64,000 bases of DNA. It comes from Bradyrhizobium liaoningense (GTDB lineage: Bacteria; Pseudomonadota; Alphaproteobacteria; Rhizobiales; Xanthobacteraceae). Positions 17,040 to 26,112 of the stretch are shown here, piece by piece. The notes beneath the pieces are model-generated. The model had not been told where the DNA came from and did no database searches. It saw nothing but the letters and a program-made list of their open reading frames with translations. The stretch lies in contig NZ_JAFCJS010000007.1 of assembly GCF_018130825.1 (NCBI RefSeq), positions 248,001 through 312,000 of the forward strand, read 5' to 3'. How positions within the stretch are numbered: the first letter of the stretch is position 1; each line of letters starts with the position of its first letter. A program made the translations under genes and the position numbers.

Positions 17040-17660
17040 ATGCATGACGCCACGCCCAAGCGGATGATCATCGGCATTTCCGGCGCCTCGGGCGTCACCT
17101 ATGGTGTGCGCCTGCTGCAGCTGCTGCGCAATGCCGGCGTCGAGACGCATCTGGTGATGTCGAAGACCGCCGAGCAGACCTTTGCCTACGAGACCGACCT
17201 GAAGATCGCGGAGGTGAGGGCGCTCGCCAATGTCAACCATGCGATCGACGACATGGCCTCGGCAATCTCGAGCGGCTCGTTCCGTACCGCCGGCATGATC
17301 GTGGCGCCGTGCTCGATGCGCTCGATGTCCGAGATCGCCTCCGGCGTGACCACGACGCTGCTGACCCGGGCTGCCGACGTCGTGCTCAAGGAGCGCCGGC
17401 GCCTGGTGCTGATGGTGCGCGAGACGCCGCTGCACACCGGGCATCTCAGGACGATGACGGCACTCTCCGAGATGGGTGCGATCATCGCGCCGCCCGTGCC
17501 GGCCTTCTACGCCAAGCCCGAGAACCTCGACGACATGGTCGAGCACACCGTCGGCCGCGTGCTCGACCTCTACGACATCGATATCGGCGTTGTGCGCCGC
17601 TGGGGCGAGGACGAGGCGCTCAAGCGCCGCTCGCCATCGCTGCGCAAGATCGCGCCCTGA
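17040..17660 (+). CDS. hmfG: UbiX-type flavin prenyltransferase (HmfG-like)
   Basis: About 206 residues. The core begins RMIIGISGASGVTYGVRLL, the FMN-binding signature of UbiX/Pad1 enzymes, followed by APCSMRSMSEIASG and VRETPLHTGHLRTM, all family hallmarks. UbiX proteins attach dimethylallyl to FMN to make prenylated FMN, the cofactor of UbiD decarboxylases; the partner gene lies 26 bp downstream. In the Cupriavidus hmf pathway this protein was named HmfG. The start is uncertain: an in-frame ATG at 16989 would add 17 residues and an ATG at 17064 would remove 8. Confidence 0.85.
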   Translation: MHDATPKRMIIGISGASGVTYGVRLLQLLRNAGVETHLVMSKTAEQTFAYETDLKIAEVRALANVNHAIDDMASAISSGSFRTAGMIVAPCSMRSMSEIASGVTTTLLTRAADVVLKERRRLVLMVRETPLHTGHLRTMTALSEMGAIIAPPVPAFYAKPENLDDMVEHTVGRVLDLYDIDIGVVRRWGEDEALKRRSPSLRKIAP

Positions 17661-17686
17661 CCTGAGACCTAGGAAAGACCCGTTAC

Positions 17687-19108
17687 ATGCAAATGGAAAC
17701 TCCGGCCGGAAAGTGCGCCAAGGCGCAGGCTGATCTGCGCGGCTGGCTCGCTTATCTCGCCGAGCGCGGCAAGCTCGCGATCGCACGCGAGGGCGTTGCG
17801 CTGGCGGACGAGCTCGCCGCCATCGCCAAGCGGCTGGAGCGCGACAGCGCCGTGCTGTTTCCGCGCCCCGACGGGCACGCGATTCCTGTCGTCGCGAACC
17901 TCTTTGCCGGGCGCGACTGGGTCGCCGAGTCCCTCGGCGTGAGCGAGGACCAGCTGCTGCCGCGATTCCTCGCCGCCGCGAGCCATCCGCTGCCGACGCA
18001 TGAGGTTGCGAGCGGGCCGGTGCAGGAGGTCGTCCATGACGACGTCGATCTGCTGCGCCAGCTTCCTGTCCCCAAGCACAATGAGCGCGACAGCGGCCCT
18101 TACATCACGGCCGGGCTGCTGATCGCCCGCAATCCCCAAACCGGCGTCCAGAACGTCTCGATCCACCGCTGCCAGATCTCCGGCAAGAACCGCATCGGCG
18201 TGCTGCTGCTGCCGCGGCATACCTTCTCCTACTATCGCCTTGCGGAAGAGCTGGGGCAGGCGCTGGAGATCGCGATCGTCATCGGCGCGCATCCCGCGCT
18301 GATGCTGGCATCCCAGGCGATCGCCGCGCTGGACGAAGACGAGATGGCGATTGCGGGTGCGCTGCTCGGCGCGCCCGTCGACGTCGTGAAGTGCCGCACC
18401 AATTCGGTCCGCGTGCCCGCGTATGCGGAGATCGTCATCGAGGGACGGATCTTGCAGGGCGTGCGCGAGCCGGAGGGGCCGTTCGGCGAATTCCCTCAAT
18501 ATTACGGCCCGCGCGCCAATCGCGAGGTGATCGAAGTCGACGCAATCACGCATCGCAAGGCGCCGATCTTCCACACCATCGTCGGCGGCGGCTTCGAGCA
18601 CCTGATCCTCGGCGGCGTGCCGCGCGAGGCAACGCTGCTCCAGCATCTGCGCCGCAGCTTCCCCAATGTGCTCGACGTCCGCCTGACGCGCGGCGGCACC
18701 TGCCGCTATCACCTCGCGATCAAGATCGACAAGGCCAATGACGGCGAGCCCAAGAACATCATGATGTGCGCGTTCGGCGCGCATTACGACATCAAGCAGG
18801 TCGTGGTGGTCGACAAGGACGTCGACATCTCCTCGTCCGAGGAGATCGAATGGGCGGTGGCGACGCGCTTCCAGGCCGACCGCGACCTCATGGTCGTCGC
18901 CGGCGCGCTCGGCTCGAAGCTCGATCCGACCACCGACAACGGCATCAGCGCCAAGATGGGCCTCGATGCGACCGCGCCGCTCAGCGCGCCCGAGCTCGCC
19001 TTCAAGCGCATTCGCGTCAAGGGCGAGGAGGAGGTCGATCTCGCCACGGCATTGCAGGCCGACCCAAGCGCGGCGGTCGCGCGGTTGCTTGCGGAGGCGC
19101 GCGCATGA
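17687..19108 (+). CDS. hmfF: UbiD-family decarboxylase, probable 2,5-furandicarboxylate decarboxylase (HmfF-like)
   Basis: A 473-residue prFMN-dependent decarboxylase. Hallmarks are the metal/cofactor region VSIHRCQISGKNRIGV, the E-containing loop EGPFGEFPQYYG, then APIFHTIVGGGFEHLILG and the C-terminal MGLDAT segment. These fit the Glu-Arg-Glu site of UbiD enzymes. Together with the adjacent UbiX gene and the downstream furoyl-CoA genes, the likely reaction is 2,5-furandicarboxylate to 2-furoate plus CO2. Substrate assignment rests on context; other heteroaromatic acids are possible. Confidence 0.85.
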   Translation: MQMETPAGKCAKAQADLRGWLAYLAERGKLAIAREGVALADELAAIAKRLERDSAVLFPRPDGHAIPVVANLFAGRDWVAESLGVSEDQLLPRFLAAASHPLPTHEVASGPVQEVVHDDVDLLRQLPVPKHNERDSGPYITAGLLIARNPQTGVQNVSIHRCQISGKNRIGVLLLPRHTFSYYRLAEELGQALEIAIVIGAHPALMLASQAIAALDEDEMAIAGALLGAPVDVVKCRTNSVRVPAYAEIVIEGRILQGVREPEGPFGEFPQYYGPRANREVIEVDAITHRKAPIFHTIVGGGFEHLILGGVPREATLLQHLRRSFPNVLDVRLTRGGTCRYHLAIKIDKANDGEPKNIMMCAFGAHYDIKQVVVVDKDVDISSSEEIEWAVATRFQADRDLMVVAGALGSKLDPTTDNGISAKMGLDATAPLSAPELAFKRIRVKGEEEVDLATALQADPSAAVARLLAEARA

Positions 19109-19149
19109 GCCGACTGGCGCCTCCGGGCACCTTGCGTCCGTTTGCGCGG

Positions 19150-19179
19150 TTGGAATATGAAGCTGACGCTGCTTATAGT
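19150..19179 (+). promoter_or_regulatory. Possible sigma-70 promoter for the AraC regulator
   Basis: TTGGAA at 19150-19155 and TATAGT at 19174-19179 are separated by 18 bp. They lie 54 bp before the ATG at 19233, after the UbiD gene stop. The match is moderate and found by eye only. Confidence 0.35.
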
Positions 19180-19232
19180 GCCGCGCCAACAAGCCAATCG
19201 TTTTGCAGCGCAACGCCGGGAGGAAGGAACTG

Positions 19233-20072
19233 ATGTCGACGGCCCTGCGCATCGCTCACGGCGCTTTCGGCAGGGTCGCTCTGCTCGACATGGACCGTTC
19301 GCTGGTCCGTCACGCTCATCATCATTGCCACGTCCTGCTCAAGGTCGAGGGCGCCGACACGCAGTTCCTGGTCGGCGACCAGGTCACGCCGCTGACGGAT
19401 ACCGCCGCGGTGCTGGTCGACGGCTGGAAGCCGCACGCTTATGTGCACGACGTCAACCGTCCGCGCACCCTCATCATGGCGCTCTATATCGAGCCGGAAT
19501 GGCTGAAGGAGTTCCGACCGGGGTGGGCCGCAAGCGGCGCACCCGGCTTTTTCGAGCGACCCTCGGGCGAAGTCTCGCCGCGCATCCGCCAGCTCACGCT
19601 GCATCTGGCGGCCGAAATGATGGCGAATCCGGATGCGGTGCGGACCCACGAGCAGACGCTGTCGGATCTGATGATCGCAGTGATCGAGCGCTTTACGCCC
19701 TGGCGCAGCTTTCCGACCTCGATCCGCGGCATGAGCGCGGTGAGCTGCGACTGGCGCATCCGCCGTGCGATGGATGCGATGCGCGGGCAGGATTCCTATG
19801 GCAGCGTCGATCAGTTCGTGAAGGGCGCAGGGCTCTCGCGCGCGCAGTTCTTCCGCCTGTTCGAGACCTCGCTCGGCGTCTCGCCAAAGATCTATCTCAA
19901 CGTTGTCCGCATGGAGCGCGCGCTCGATGCCGTGATGCGCGAGGATACGCCGCTCGGCGAGCTCAGCGAACGCTTTGGCTTTCCGGAGCCTGCGCATTTC
20001 ACGCGCTTCTTCCGCGATCACGCCGGCGTCAGCCCGCGCGAGTTTCGCAACGTCTCGCGGCTTGCAGGTTGA
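19233..20072 (+). CDS. AraC-family transcriptional regulator of the furan cluster
   Basis: A 279-residue protein. A His-rich N-terminal sensor segment (RHAHHHCHVLLKVEG) is followed by a C-terminal double helix-turn-helix, residues about 175-275. This includes QFFRLFETSLGVSPKIYLNV and the terminal LSERFGFPEPAHFTRFFRDH signature. GGGAGG upstream of the ATG at 19233 fixes the start; an in-frame ATG at 19203 lacks one. It lies between the decarboxylase pair and hmfA, in the same direction, so it is well placed to activate the furoyl-CoA genes. Confidence 0.88.
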   Translation: MSTALRIAHGAFGRVALLDMDRSLVRHAHHHCHVLLKVEGADTQFLVGDQVTPLTDTAAVLVDGWKPHAYVHDVNRPRTLIMALYIEPEWLKEFRPGWAASGAPGFFERPSGEVSPRIRQLTLHLAAEMMANPDAVRTHEQTLSDLMIAVIERFTPWRSFPTSIRGMSAVSCDWRIRRAMDAMRGQDSYGSVDQFVKGAGLSRAQFFRLFETSLGVSPKIYLNVVRMERALDAVMREDTPLGELSERFGFPEPAHFTRFFRDHAGVSPREFRNVSRLAG

Positions 20073-20098
20073 TTCTTGCGGGCTGATATTGCGCTGCA

Positions 20099-20136
20099 CG
20101 CTCTCGAATGAGACGATTTGGTAAGTCGTGAGAGCG
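20099..20136 (+). terminator. Possible hairpin after the AraC gene
   Basis: Arms CGCTCTC (20099-20105) and GAGAGCG (20130-20136) pair, with a second short stem ACGA/TCGT (20113-20116/20126-20129) inside and a one-sided bulge. It lies 27 bp after the AraC stop. No T-tract follows, so its role as terminator is uncertain. Confidence 0.3.
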
Positions 20137-20215
20137 GGCGGTATGGCCCGCGCAGCCCCTGTCCTGACAAGTGTCACCGTCGCGTCAAAGAACGCGTCGG
20201 GAGGTATGCCGGGAC

Positions 20216-23200
20216 ATGTTGCAGGCGGTCAAATCCGCAAATCCGGGAAATGGCGATGAGCCGTGGGTCGGGCGCTCGATCGAGCGCGTCGAGGACGCCG
20301 CGCTGCTCTCCGGACGCGGTCGCTTCATCGACGATCTCGGCGTTGCGCCCGGCACGCTGCACGCGACCATTTTGCGTTCCCCGCATGCGCATGCCGATAT
20401 TCTTTCCATCGATGCTGAAGCCTCCAAGCGCCTGCCGGGCGTCGCCGCGGTTCTAACCGGCAGCGACGTCAAGGCGGTCACGACGAGCCTCGTGGTCGGC
20501 GTGAAGGCGCCGGTCGAGTGCTGGCCGATCGCGCTGGATCGCGTGCGCTATGTCGGCGAGCCCGTCGCCGTGGTAGTCGCAACCGATCGTGCGCGCGCGG
20601 AAGATGCGGCCGAACTCATCAACGTCGAATATCGCCCGCGCGGCGCCGTCGTCGATCCGCTCGGCGCGATCACGCCCGGCGCGCCGGTGTTGCACGACGG
20701 CTTCCCCGGCAATCTCGCCAGCGACCGCGCGTTTCGTTACGGCGATCCCGAGAAGGCCTTTTTGGATGCGCCGCATCGTTTCTCGATCGACATCCGCTAT
20801 CCCCGCAATTCCTGCACGCCGATCGAGACCTATGGCGTCGTCGCCTCGCACGATGCCGGCGAAGACGCCTATGAAGTGCTCGCCAACTTCCAGGGCCCGT
20901 TCAGCATCCACACCGTGATTGCGCGCGCGCTGAAAGTGCCCGGCAACCGGCTTCGGCTGCGCACGCCGCCGGATTCCGGCGGCAGCTTCGGCGTCAAGCA
21001 GGGCGTGTTTCCTTACATCGTGCTGATCGCCGCTGCTGCGCGCGTCACGGGACGGCCGGTCAAATGGATCGAGGACCGGCTCGAGCATCTCACGGCGTCG
21101 GTGTCGGCGACCAATCGCGCGACGACCTTGTCGGCGGCGGTTGCGGCGGATGGAAAGATCCTCGCGCTCGACTGGGACCAGGTCGAGGATTGCGGCGCTC
21201 ATCTGCGCGCACCCGAGCCTGCCACGCTCTATCGCATGCACGGCAACCTGACCGGCGCCTACGACATCAGCCACGTCGCGGTCCGCAACCGCGTCGTCGT
21301 CACCAACAAGACGCCGACCGGCCTCAACCGCGGCTTTGGCGGGCCGCAGGTCTATTTTGCGCTCGAGCGGCTGGTGCAGCGCATCGCGATCGGGCTTGGC
21401 CTCGATCCGCTCGATGTCATCAAGCGAAACCTGATCGATGCGAACGGCTTTCCGTATCGCACCGCGACCGGCGCGCTCCTGGATTCCGGAAATTACCAGG
21501 AAGCCGTCGCGCGCGCGGTCGAGCAGGGCAGGCTAGCCGAACTGAAAGCGAAGCGCGACGAGGCGCGCGCACAGGGGCGGCTCTACGGCATCGGCTTCAC
21601 CGCGGTGGTCGAGCCCAGCGTCTCCAACATGGGCTACATCACCACCGTGCTGACCGCGGCCGAGCGCCGCAAGGCAGGTCCCAAGAACGGTGCGCAGGCG
21701 ACCGCGACCGTTGGCCTTGATCCCGTCGGCAGCGTCACCGTGCACGTGGCGTCCGTGCCGCAGGGGCAGGGGCATCGCACCGTGCTGTCGCAGGTCGTCG
21801 CCGACGTGTTCGGCCTGCAGCCCAGGGACATCCGCGTCAACACCGAGATCGACACGGCCAAGGACGCCTGGTCGATCGCTTCAGGGAATTACGCCAGCCG
21901 GTTCGCAGCAGCGGTGGCCGGCACGGCAAAGCTCGCGGCAGAACGCGTCGCCGGCCGTCTCGCCCGCATCGCCGCCAGCCAGCTCAACGTCGAAGCCGGC
22001 GACATCGTGTTCGCGAAGGGCTTCGTCGCCTCGAAGCATAACCCCGAGAACCGCATCGCATTCTCGCGCGTCGCCGCGCTCAGCCATTGGTCGCCGGGCT
22101 CGCTGCCTGACGATGCCGGCCAGACCATCCGCGAGACCGTGTTCTGGACGCCGCCCGAGCTGACGCCGCCTGATGAGGACGACCGCATCAACTCCTCGCT
22201 CTGCCACGGCTTCATCTTCGACTTCTGCGGCGTCGAGATCGATCGCACCACGCTGGAGACGCGGATCGACCGCTACGTCACCATGCACGATTGCGGCACT
22301 ATTTTGCATCCCGGCATGGTCAACGGCCAGATCCGCGGCGGCTTCACCCAGGCGCTCGGCGCCGCGCTCCTTGAGGAATACGCCTATGCCGACGACGGCA
22401 GTTTTCTGACGGGAACGCTCGCCGACTATCTGCTGCCGACCACCACCGAGGTGCCGGAGCCCGAGATCTTCCACATGGAGACGCCGTCGCCGTTCACACC
22501 GCTCGGCGCGAAGGGCGTCGGCGAAGGCAATTGCATGTCGACGCCGGTGTGCCTCGCCAATGCGGTCGCGGATGCACTCGGCGTTGCCGACATCACTCTG
22601 CCGCTGGTGCCGGCGCGCCTCGCTGAGCTCGTGCGCGGTGCCGAGCCGCCGCCTCCCGCGGGTGGCGCAACCACCGCTCCTGCTCGCGAAGGCGATAGGC
22701 GACTGCGCGGCGAAGGGCAGGCCACGGTGAAGGGCGCGCCCGAACAGGTCTGGGCGATGCTGCTCGATCCCGCGACGCTGCAATCGGTCATTCCCGGCTG
22801 CCAGCGCGTCGACAAAATCACGGACACCCATTTCCGCGCCGACGTTACGCTCGGCATCGGCCCCGTCACCGGCCGCTACCGCGCTGATGTCGAGCTGTTC
22901 GATCTCGATCCGCCACGCGCCGTCACCTTGCGCGGCGGCGCCACCGGCGCGCTCGGCTTCGGCAGCGCGGAGGGGCGCATCACGCTCGCGCCCGATGACA
23001 ATGGCGGAACGAAGCTGACCTACAGCTATGACGCCGCGATCGGCGGCAAGGTCGCCAGCATCGGCGGCCGTCTGCTCGATGGGGCGACGCGCGTGATCAT
23101 CGGCCAGTTCTTCACCGCGCTCGCCCGCAAGGCCGGTGGTGGTGGCGCGGCAGGCGGTGGCTTCTCGCTGTTCGCGCTGCTGGCGAAGGCGGCCGGCCTG

Positions 23201-23218
23201 CTCGGGGTCGGCCGATGA
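20216..23218 (+). CDS. hmfA: Molybdenum hydroxylase large subunit fused to a CoxG-like domain (2-furoyl-CoA dehydrogenase, HmfA)
   Basis: About 1000 residues. Residues 15-805 are a xanthine dehydrogenase-family large subunit: WVGRSIERVEDAALLSGRGR at the N-terminus, the molybdopterin region with PDSGGSFGVKQG and NRGFGGPQ, and the catalytic Glu segment KGVGEGNCMSTP. After a Pro/Ala/Gly linker, residues about 826-1000 form a CoxG/SRPBCC-like domain (GEGQATVKGAPEQVWAMLLD). CoxG is usually a separate membrane-recruitment protein in CO dehydrogenase clusters. With the next two genes it should hydroxylate 2-furoyl-CoA at C5. The ATG at 20216 has GGGAGG 11 nt upstream; a GTG at 20171 is the alternative. 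Confidence 0.88.
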   Translation: MLQAVKSANPGNGDEPWVGRSIERVEDAALLSGRGRFIDDLGVAPGTLHATILRSPHAHADILSIDAEASKRLPGVAAVLTGSDVKAVTTSLVVGVKAPVECWPIALDRVRYVGEPVAVVVATDRARAEDAAELINVEYRPRGAVVDPLGAITPGAPVLHDGFPGNLASDRAFRYGDPEKAFLDAPHRFSIDIRYPRNSCTPIETYGVVASHDAGEDAYEVLANFQGPFSIHTVIARALKVPGNRLRLRTPPDSGGSFGVKQGVFPYIVLIAAAARVTGRPVKWIEDRLEHLTASVSATNRATTLSAAVAADGKILALDWDQVEDCGAHLRAPEPATLYRMHGNLTGAYDISHVAVRNRVVVTNKTPTGLNRGFGGPQVYFALERLVQRIAIGLGLDPLDVIKRNLIDANGFPYRTATGALLDSGNYQEAVARAVEQGRLAELKAKRDEARAQGRLYGIGFTAVVEPSVSNMGYITTVLTAAERRKAGPKNGAQATATVGLDPVGSVTVHVASVPQGQGHRTVLSQVVADVFGLQPRDIRVNTEIDTAKDAWSIASGNYASRFAAAVAGTAKLAAERVAGRLARIAASQLNVEAGDIVFAKGFVASKHNPENRIAFSRVAALSHWSPGSLPDDAGQTIRETVFWTPPELTPPDEDDRINSSLCHGFIFDFCGVEIDRTTLETRIDRYVTMHDCGTILHPGMVNGQIRGGFTQALGAALLEEYAYADDGSFLTGTLADYLLPTTTEVPEPEIFHMETPSPFTPLGAKGVGEGNCMSTPVCLANAVADALGVADITLPLVPARLAELVRGAEPPPPAGGATTAPAREGDRRLRGEGQATVKGAPEQVWAMLLDPATLQSVIPGCQRVDKITDTHFRADVTLGIGPVTGRYRADVELFDLDPPRAVTLRGGATGALGFGSAEGRITLAPDDNGGTKLTYSYDAAIGGKVASIGGRLLDGATRVIIGQFFTALARKAGGGGAAGGGFSLFALLAKAAGLLGVGR

Positions 23219-24030
23219 AGCCGCCCGCGTTCGACTACCTCCGCGCCGAAAGCGTCGGCGATGTCCTCGAAGGGCTCGCGCAGCAGGGGGGCGATGCCCG
23301 TGTGCTCGCCGGCGGGCAGTCGCTGATGGCGATGCTCAACATGCGCCTCGCCAAGCCAAAACTGCTGATCGACATCATGCGGATCGGGGAGCTGCGCCAG
23401 ATCGAACGCAAGGGTGATGCCGTCGTCGTCGGTGCTGGCGTGCGCCAGGCCGATCTGCTCGCATGGCCCGATCTTGCCGATACGCTGCCGCTGGTGGCGC
23501 TGGCGCTGCCCTGGGTCGGGCACATGCAGACCCGCAGCCGTGGCACCATCTGCGGCTCGCTCGCCCATGCCGATCCCAGCGCCGAGATGCCGCTGACGCT
23601 GGTCGCACTTGGTGGGGAAGTGTTGTTGCGCAACGCCAAGCGGCGCCGCCGCGTTGCCGCAAAAGACTTCTTTGCCGGCATGATGCTGACGGCGCGTGCC
23701 GATGATGAATTGATCGAAGGCATTTCGCTGCCCGTCATTAACGGATCGCGCGTCGCCTTCCGCGAGGTCGCGCGCCGGCACGGCGACTTCGCCATCGTCG
23801 CCTGCGCTGCGATGAAGACGCCGACGGGCGTACGTTTCGCCGTCGGCGGCGTCGCCGACGTTCCGACTGCGCGCGACTGGCCGCGGCTGGAGGGCAGTGC
23901 GCTCGACGATGCTCTCAACGCCTTTGCTTACGAGCTCGGCGCCCGTGACGACGTCCACGCCACCGCGCGCTACCGCCGCGACCTCGTGCGCATGATCGGC
24001 CGCGACCTGATCGGCGAGGTGCTGCAATGA
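23215..24030 (+). CDS. hmfB: FAD-binding subunit of the molybdenum hydroxylase (HmfB)
   Basis: A 271-residue medium subunit. The FAD motifs AGGQSLMAMLNMRLAKP (residues about 32-48) and TRSRGTICGSLAHADPSAE (about 106-124) are those of CoxM-type subunits, which pass electrons from the iron-sulfur subunit to the acceptor. The ATG overlaps the large-subunit stop by 4 bp and its own stop overlaps the next gene by 4 bp, so the three subunits are translationally coupled. Confidence 0.92.
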   Translation: MKPPAFDYLRAESVGDVLEGLAQQGGDARVLAGGQSLMAMLNMRLAKPKLLIDIMRIGELRQIERKGDAVVVGAGVRQADLLAWPDLADTLPLVALALPWVGHMQTRSRGTICGSLAHADPSAEMPLTLVALGGEVLLRNAKRRRRVAAKDFFAGMMLTARADDELIEGISLPVINGSRVAFREVARRHGDFAIVACAAMKTPTGVRFAVGGVADVPTARDWPRLEGSALDDALNAFAYELGARDDVHATARYRRDLVRMIGRDLIGEVLQ

Positions 24031-24545
24031 CCCGGCTCAAGGCAGATCAGCGCCACGCCGTCCGGTTCGCGCTCAACGGCAAGCCCGTCGACGGCGAAGC
24101 CGAGCCGCGCATGCTGCTGTCCGATTTCCTGCGCCATCAGCTGGGCGCGACCGGCACCCATGTCGGCTGCGAGCACGGCGTCTGCGGCGCCTGCACGGTC
24201 GTCGTCGACGGCATGCTGACGCGGTCCTGCCTGACGCTGGCGGCGCAGGTCGACGGCTGCGAGCTGAAGACCGTCGAAGGGCTTGCGCCCTCGGCCGACC
24301 GGCTCGGCGTGCTGCAGCAGGCGTTCCGCCGCAACCACGCGCTCCAGTGCGGCTTCTGCACTGCCGGCATCTTGATGTCGCTCGACCACTATCTCGCGAA
24401 GAACCCGGCGCCGACCGAGGTGGAAATCCGCGACCTCCTCAGCGGGCATATCTGCCGCTGCACCGGCTACACCCCGATCATCAAGGCGGCGTTAGATGCC
24501 GCCGCCGAGCTTGCTTCATCCAACAAAGAGACGTCCGATGCTTGA
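24027..24545 (+). CDS. hmfC: [2Fe-2S] subunit of the molybdenum hydroxylase (HmfC)
   Basis: A 172-residue small subunit with the plant-ferredoxin cluster motif CEHGVCGACTVVVDG plus SCLTLA, and the second cluster motifs CGFCTAG and CRCTGY. All eight Cys expected for CoxS-type subunits are present. It links the molybdenum centre to FAD. Its end overlaps the synthetase start by 8 bp. Confidence 0.93.
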   Translation: MTRLKADQRHAVRFALNGKPVDGEAEPRMLLSDFLRHQLGATGTHVGCEHGVCGACTVVVDGMLTRSCLTLAAQVDGCELKTVEGLAPSADRLGVLQQAFRRNHALQCGFCTAGILMSLDHYLAKNPAPTEVEIRDLLSGHICRCTGYTPIIKAALDAAAELASSNKETSDA

Positions 24546-26082
24546 TCTCGCCAGCAGCTTCATGGCCAGCGCCGCGCGCGATCCCAATTCCATTGCGCTG
24601 GTCGACGGCGATCTCCGCCTGACCTACCGGAAATGGTACGACAAGATCTCCGCGCTGGTGGCCTCATTCGACCGCCTTGGCCTCAAGCCCGGCGATCACG
24701 TCGTCACGCTGCTGCAGAACCGCTGGGAGGCGGCGACGCTGCATTGGGCCTGCCAGTTCGCCGGCCTCGTGATCACGCCGATCAACTGGCGCGCCAAGTC
24801 CGATGAGCTCGATTACTGCATCGAGAACGCCGAGGCCTGCGCGGTGTTCTACCAGGATATCTCTGCCGAGGCGGTGCAGGGCTCGGCGCTGGCAGGCAAG
24901 TTGCTGCGCGTGTCCGTCGATCCCGGGACGGGTGACGCCACCAACTTTTCCGACCTGATCAAGGACAGCGCACCGCATGCCGAGCCGCGCGTCGGCGCCG
25001 ATGCCTGGTCGATCATGCTCTACACCTCGGGCACGACCTCGCGCCCCAAGGGCGTGCCGCGGCGGCACCGCGCCGAGCGCGCTGCGGCGATCGCCCATGT
25101 CGCGCAGAATCTCTACGGCCGCGGCGAGCGCACGCTCGGCGTCATGCCGCTCTATCACACCATGGGCGTCCGCTCGCTGCTGGCGATGTCGCTGATCGGC
25201 GGCAGCTTCATCTGCCTGCCACGCTATGACAGCCGCCAGGCGCTGGCGCTGATCGAGAAGGAGGAGATCTCCAACCTCTATCTGGTGCCGACGCTCTATC
25301 ACGACCTCGTCCATCACGAGGCGTTTGCCGGGACCGACGTCTCCAGCGTGCGCAAGCTCGGCTTCGCCGGCGCGTCGATGACCGATGGCCTGCTGAAGAA
25401 GCTGAACGAGGCGTTCAAGCCAAACCTGTTCGTCAACCACTACGGCAGCTCGGAGATCTACACCTTCACGATCGATCAGAATGCGGCCGCAAAGCCCGGC
25501 TCGGCCGGCAAGGCGGGGCTGAACCAGCACGTCAAGGTCGTGCGCATCGGCGCGAAGTCGGTCGCGGAGCTTGCCGCGGTCGGCGAGGAGGGCGAGATCA
25601 TCGCAACGCTCGCGGGCGACGAAGCTTTTGAAGGCTACTGGCGTCGTCCCGAGGCCGACGCAAAATCGCTGCGCGAGGGATGGTACTTTACCGGCGATAC
25701 CGGCCTCATTGACCCCGACGGCGACCTGTTCGTCACCGGCCGCGTCGACGACATGATCATCACCGGCGGCGAGAACGTCTCGCCAGTCGAGATCGAGAGC
25801 TGCCTGTCGCTGCATTCGGCCGTTGATGAGGTCGCGGTGGTCGGCGTCACCGACGAGAAATGGGGCAAGGTCGTTGCCGCCTTCGTCAAGCGCAATCGCG
25901 CCGTCTCCGAGGTCGAGCTGGAGCAGTTCTGCCGTACCTCGGGCCTTGCCAATTTCAAGCGGCCACGCCGCTACGTCTTCGTCGACGCGATCCCGAAATC
26001 GCCGGTCGGCAAGCTGCTGCGGCGATTGCTCGTCGCCGGAGAATACGAGGCCGAGCGCCTGCCGCCGTCGGACGCGGCCTGA
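24538..26082 (+). CDS. hmfD: AMP-forming acyl-CoA synthetase, probable 2-furoyl-CoA synthetase (HmfD)
   Basis: A 514-residue adenylate-forming ligase. It has the P-loop LYTSGTTSRPKGVPRRH, the NHYGSSEIYT motif, GWYFTGDTG and the C-terminal catalytic Lys in PKSPVGKLLRR. It would activate 2-furoate to furoyl-CoA with ATP, feeding the dehydrogenase encoded directly upstream. The ATG at 24538 overlaps hmfC by 8 bp; the upstream in-frame ATG at 24496 lies well inside hmfC and would add a non-homologous peptide. Confidence 0.87.
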   Translation: MLDLASSFMASAARDPNSIALVDGDLRLTYRKWYDKISALVASFDRLGLKPGDHVVTLLQNRWEAATLHWACQFAGLVITPINWRAKSDELDYCIENAEACAVFYQDISAEAVQGSALAGKLLRVSVDPGTGDATNFSDLIKDSAPHAEPRVGADAWSIMLYTSGTTSRPKGVPRRHRAERAAAIAHVAQNLYGRGERTLGVMPLYHTMGVRSLLAMSLIGGSFICLPRYDSRQALALIEKEEISNLYLVPTLYHDLVHHEAFAGTDVSSVRKLGFAGASMTDGLLKKLNEAFKPNLFVNHYGSSEIYTFTIDQNAAAKPGSAGKAGLNQHVKVVRIGAKSVAELAAVGEEGEIIATLAGDEAFEGYWRRPEADAKSLREGWYFTGDTGLIDPDGDLFVTGRVDDMIITGGENVSPVEIESCLSLHSAVDEVAVVGVTDEKWGKVVAAFVKRNRAVSEVELEQFCRTSGLANFKRPRRYVFVDAIPKSPVGKLLRRLLVAGEYEAERLPPSDAA

Positions 26083-26112
26083 TCATCACCCGTTCAACAG
26101 AAGGAAGCCAAA

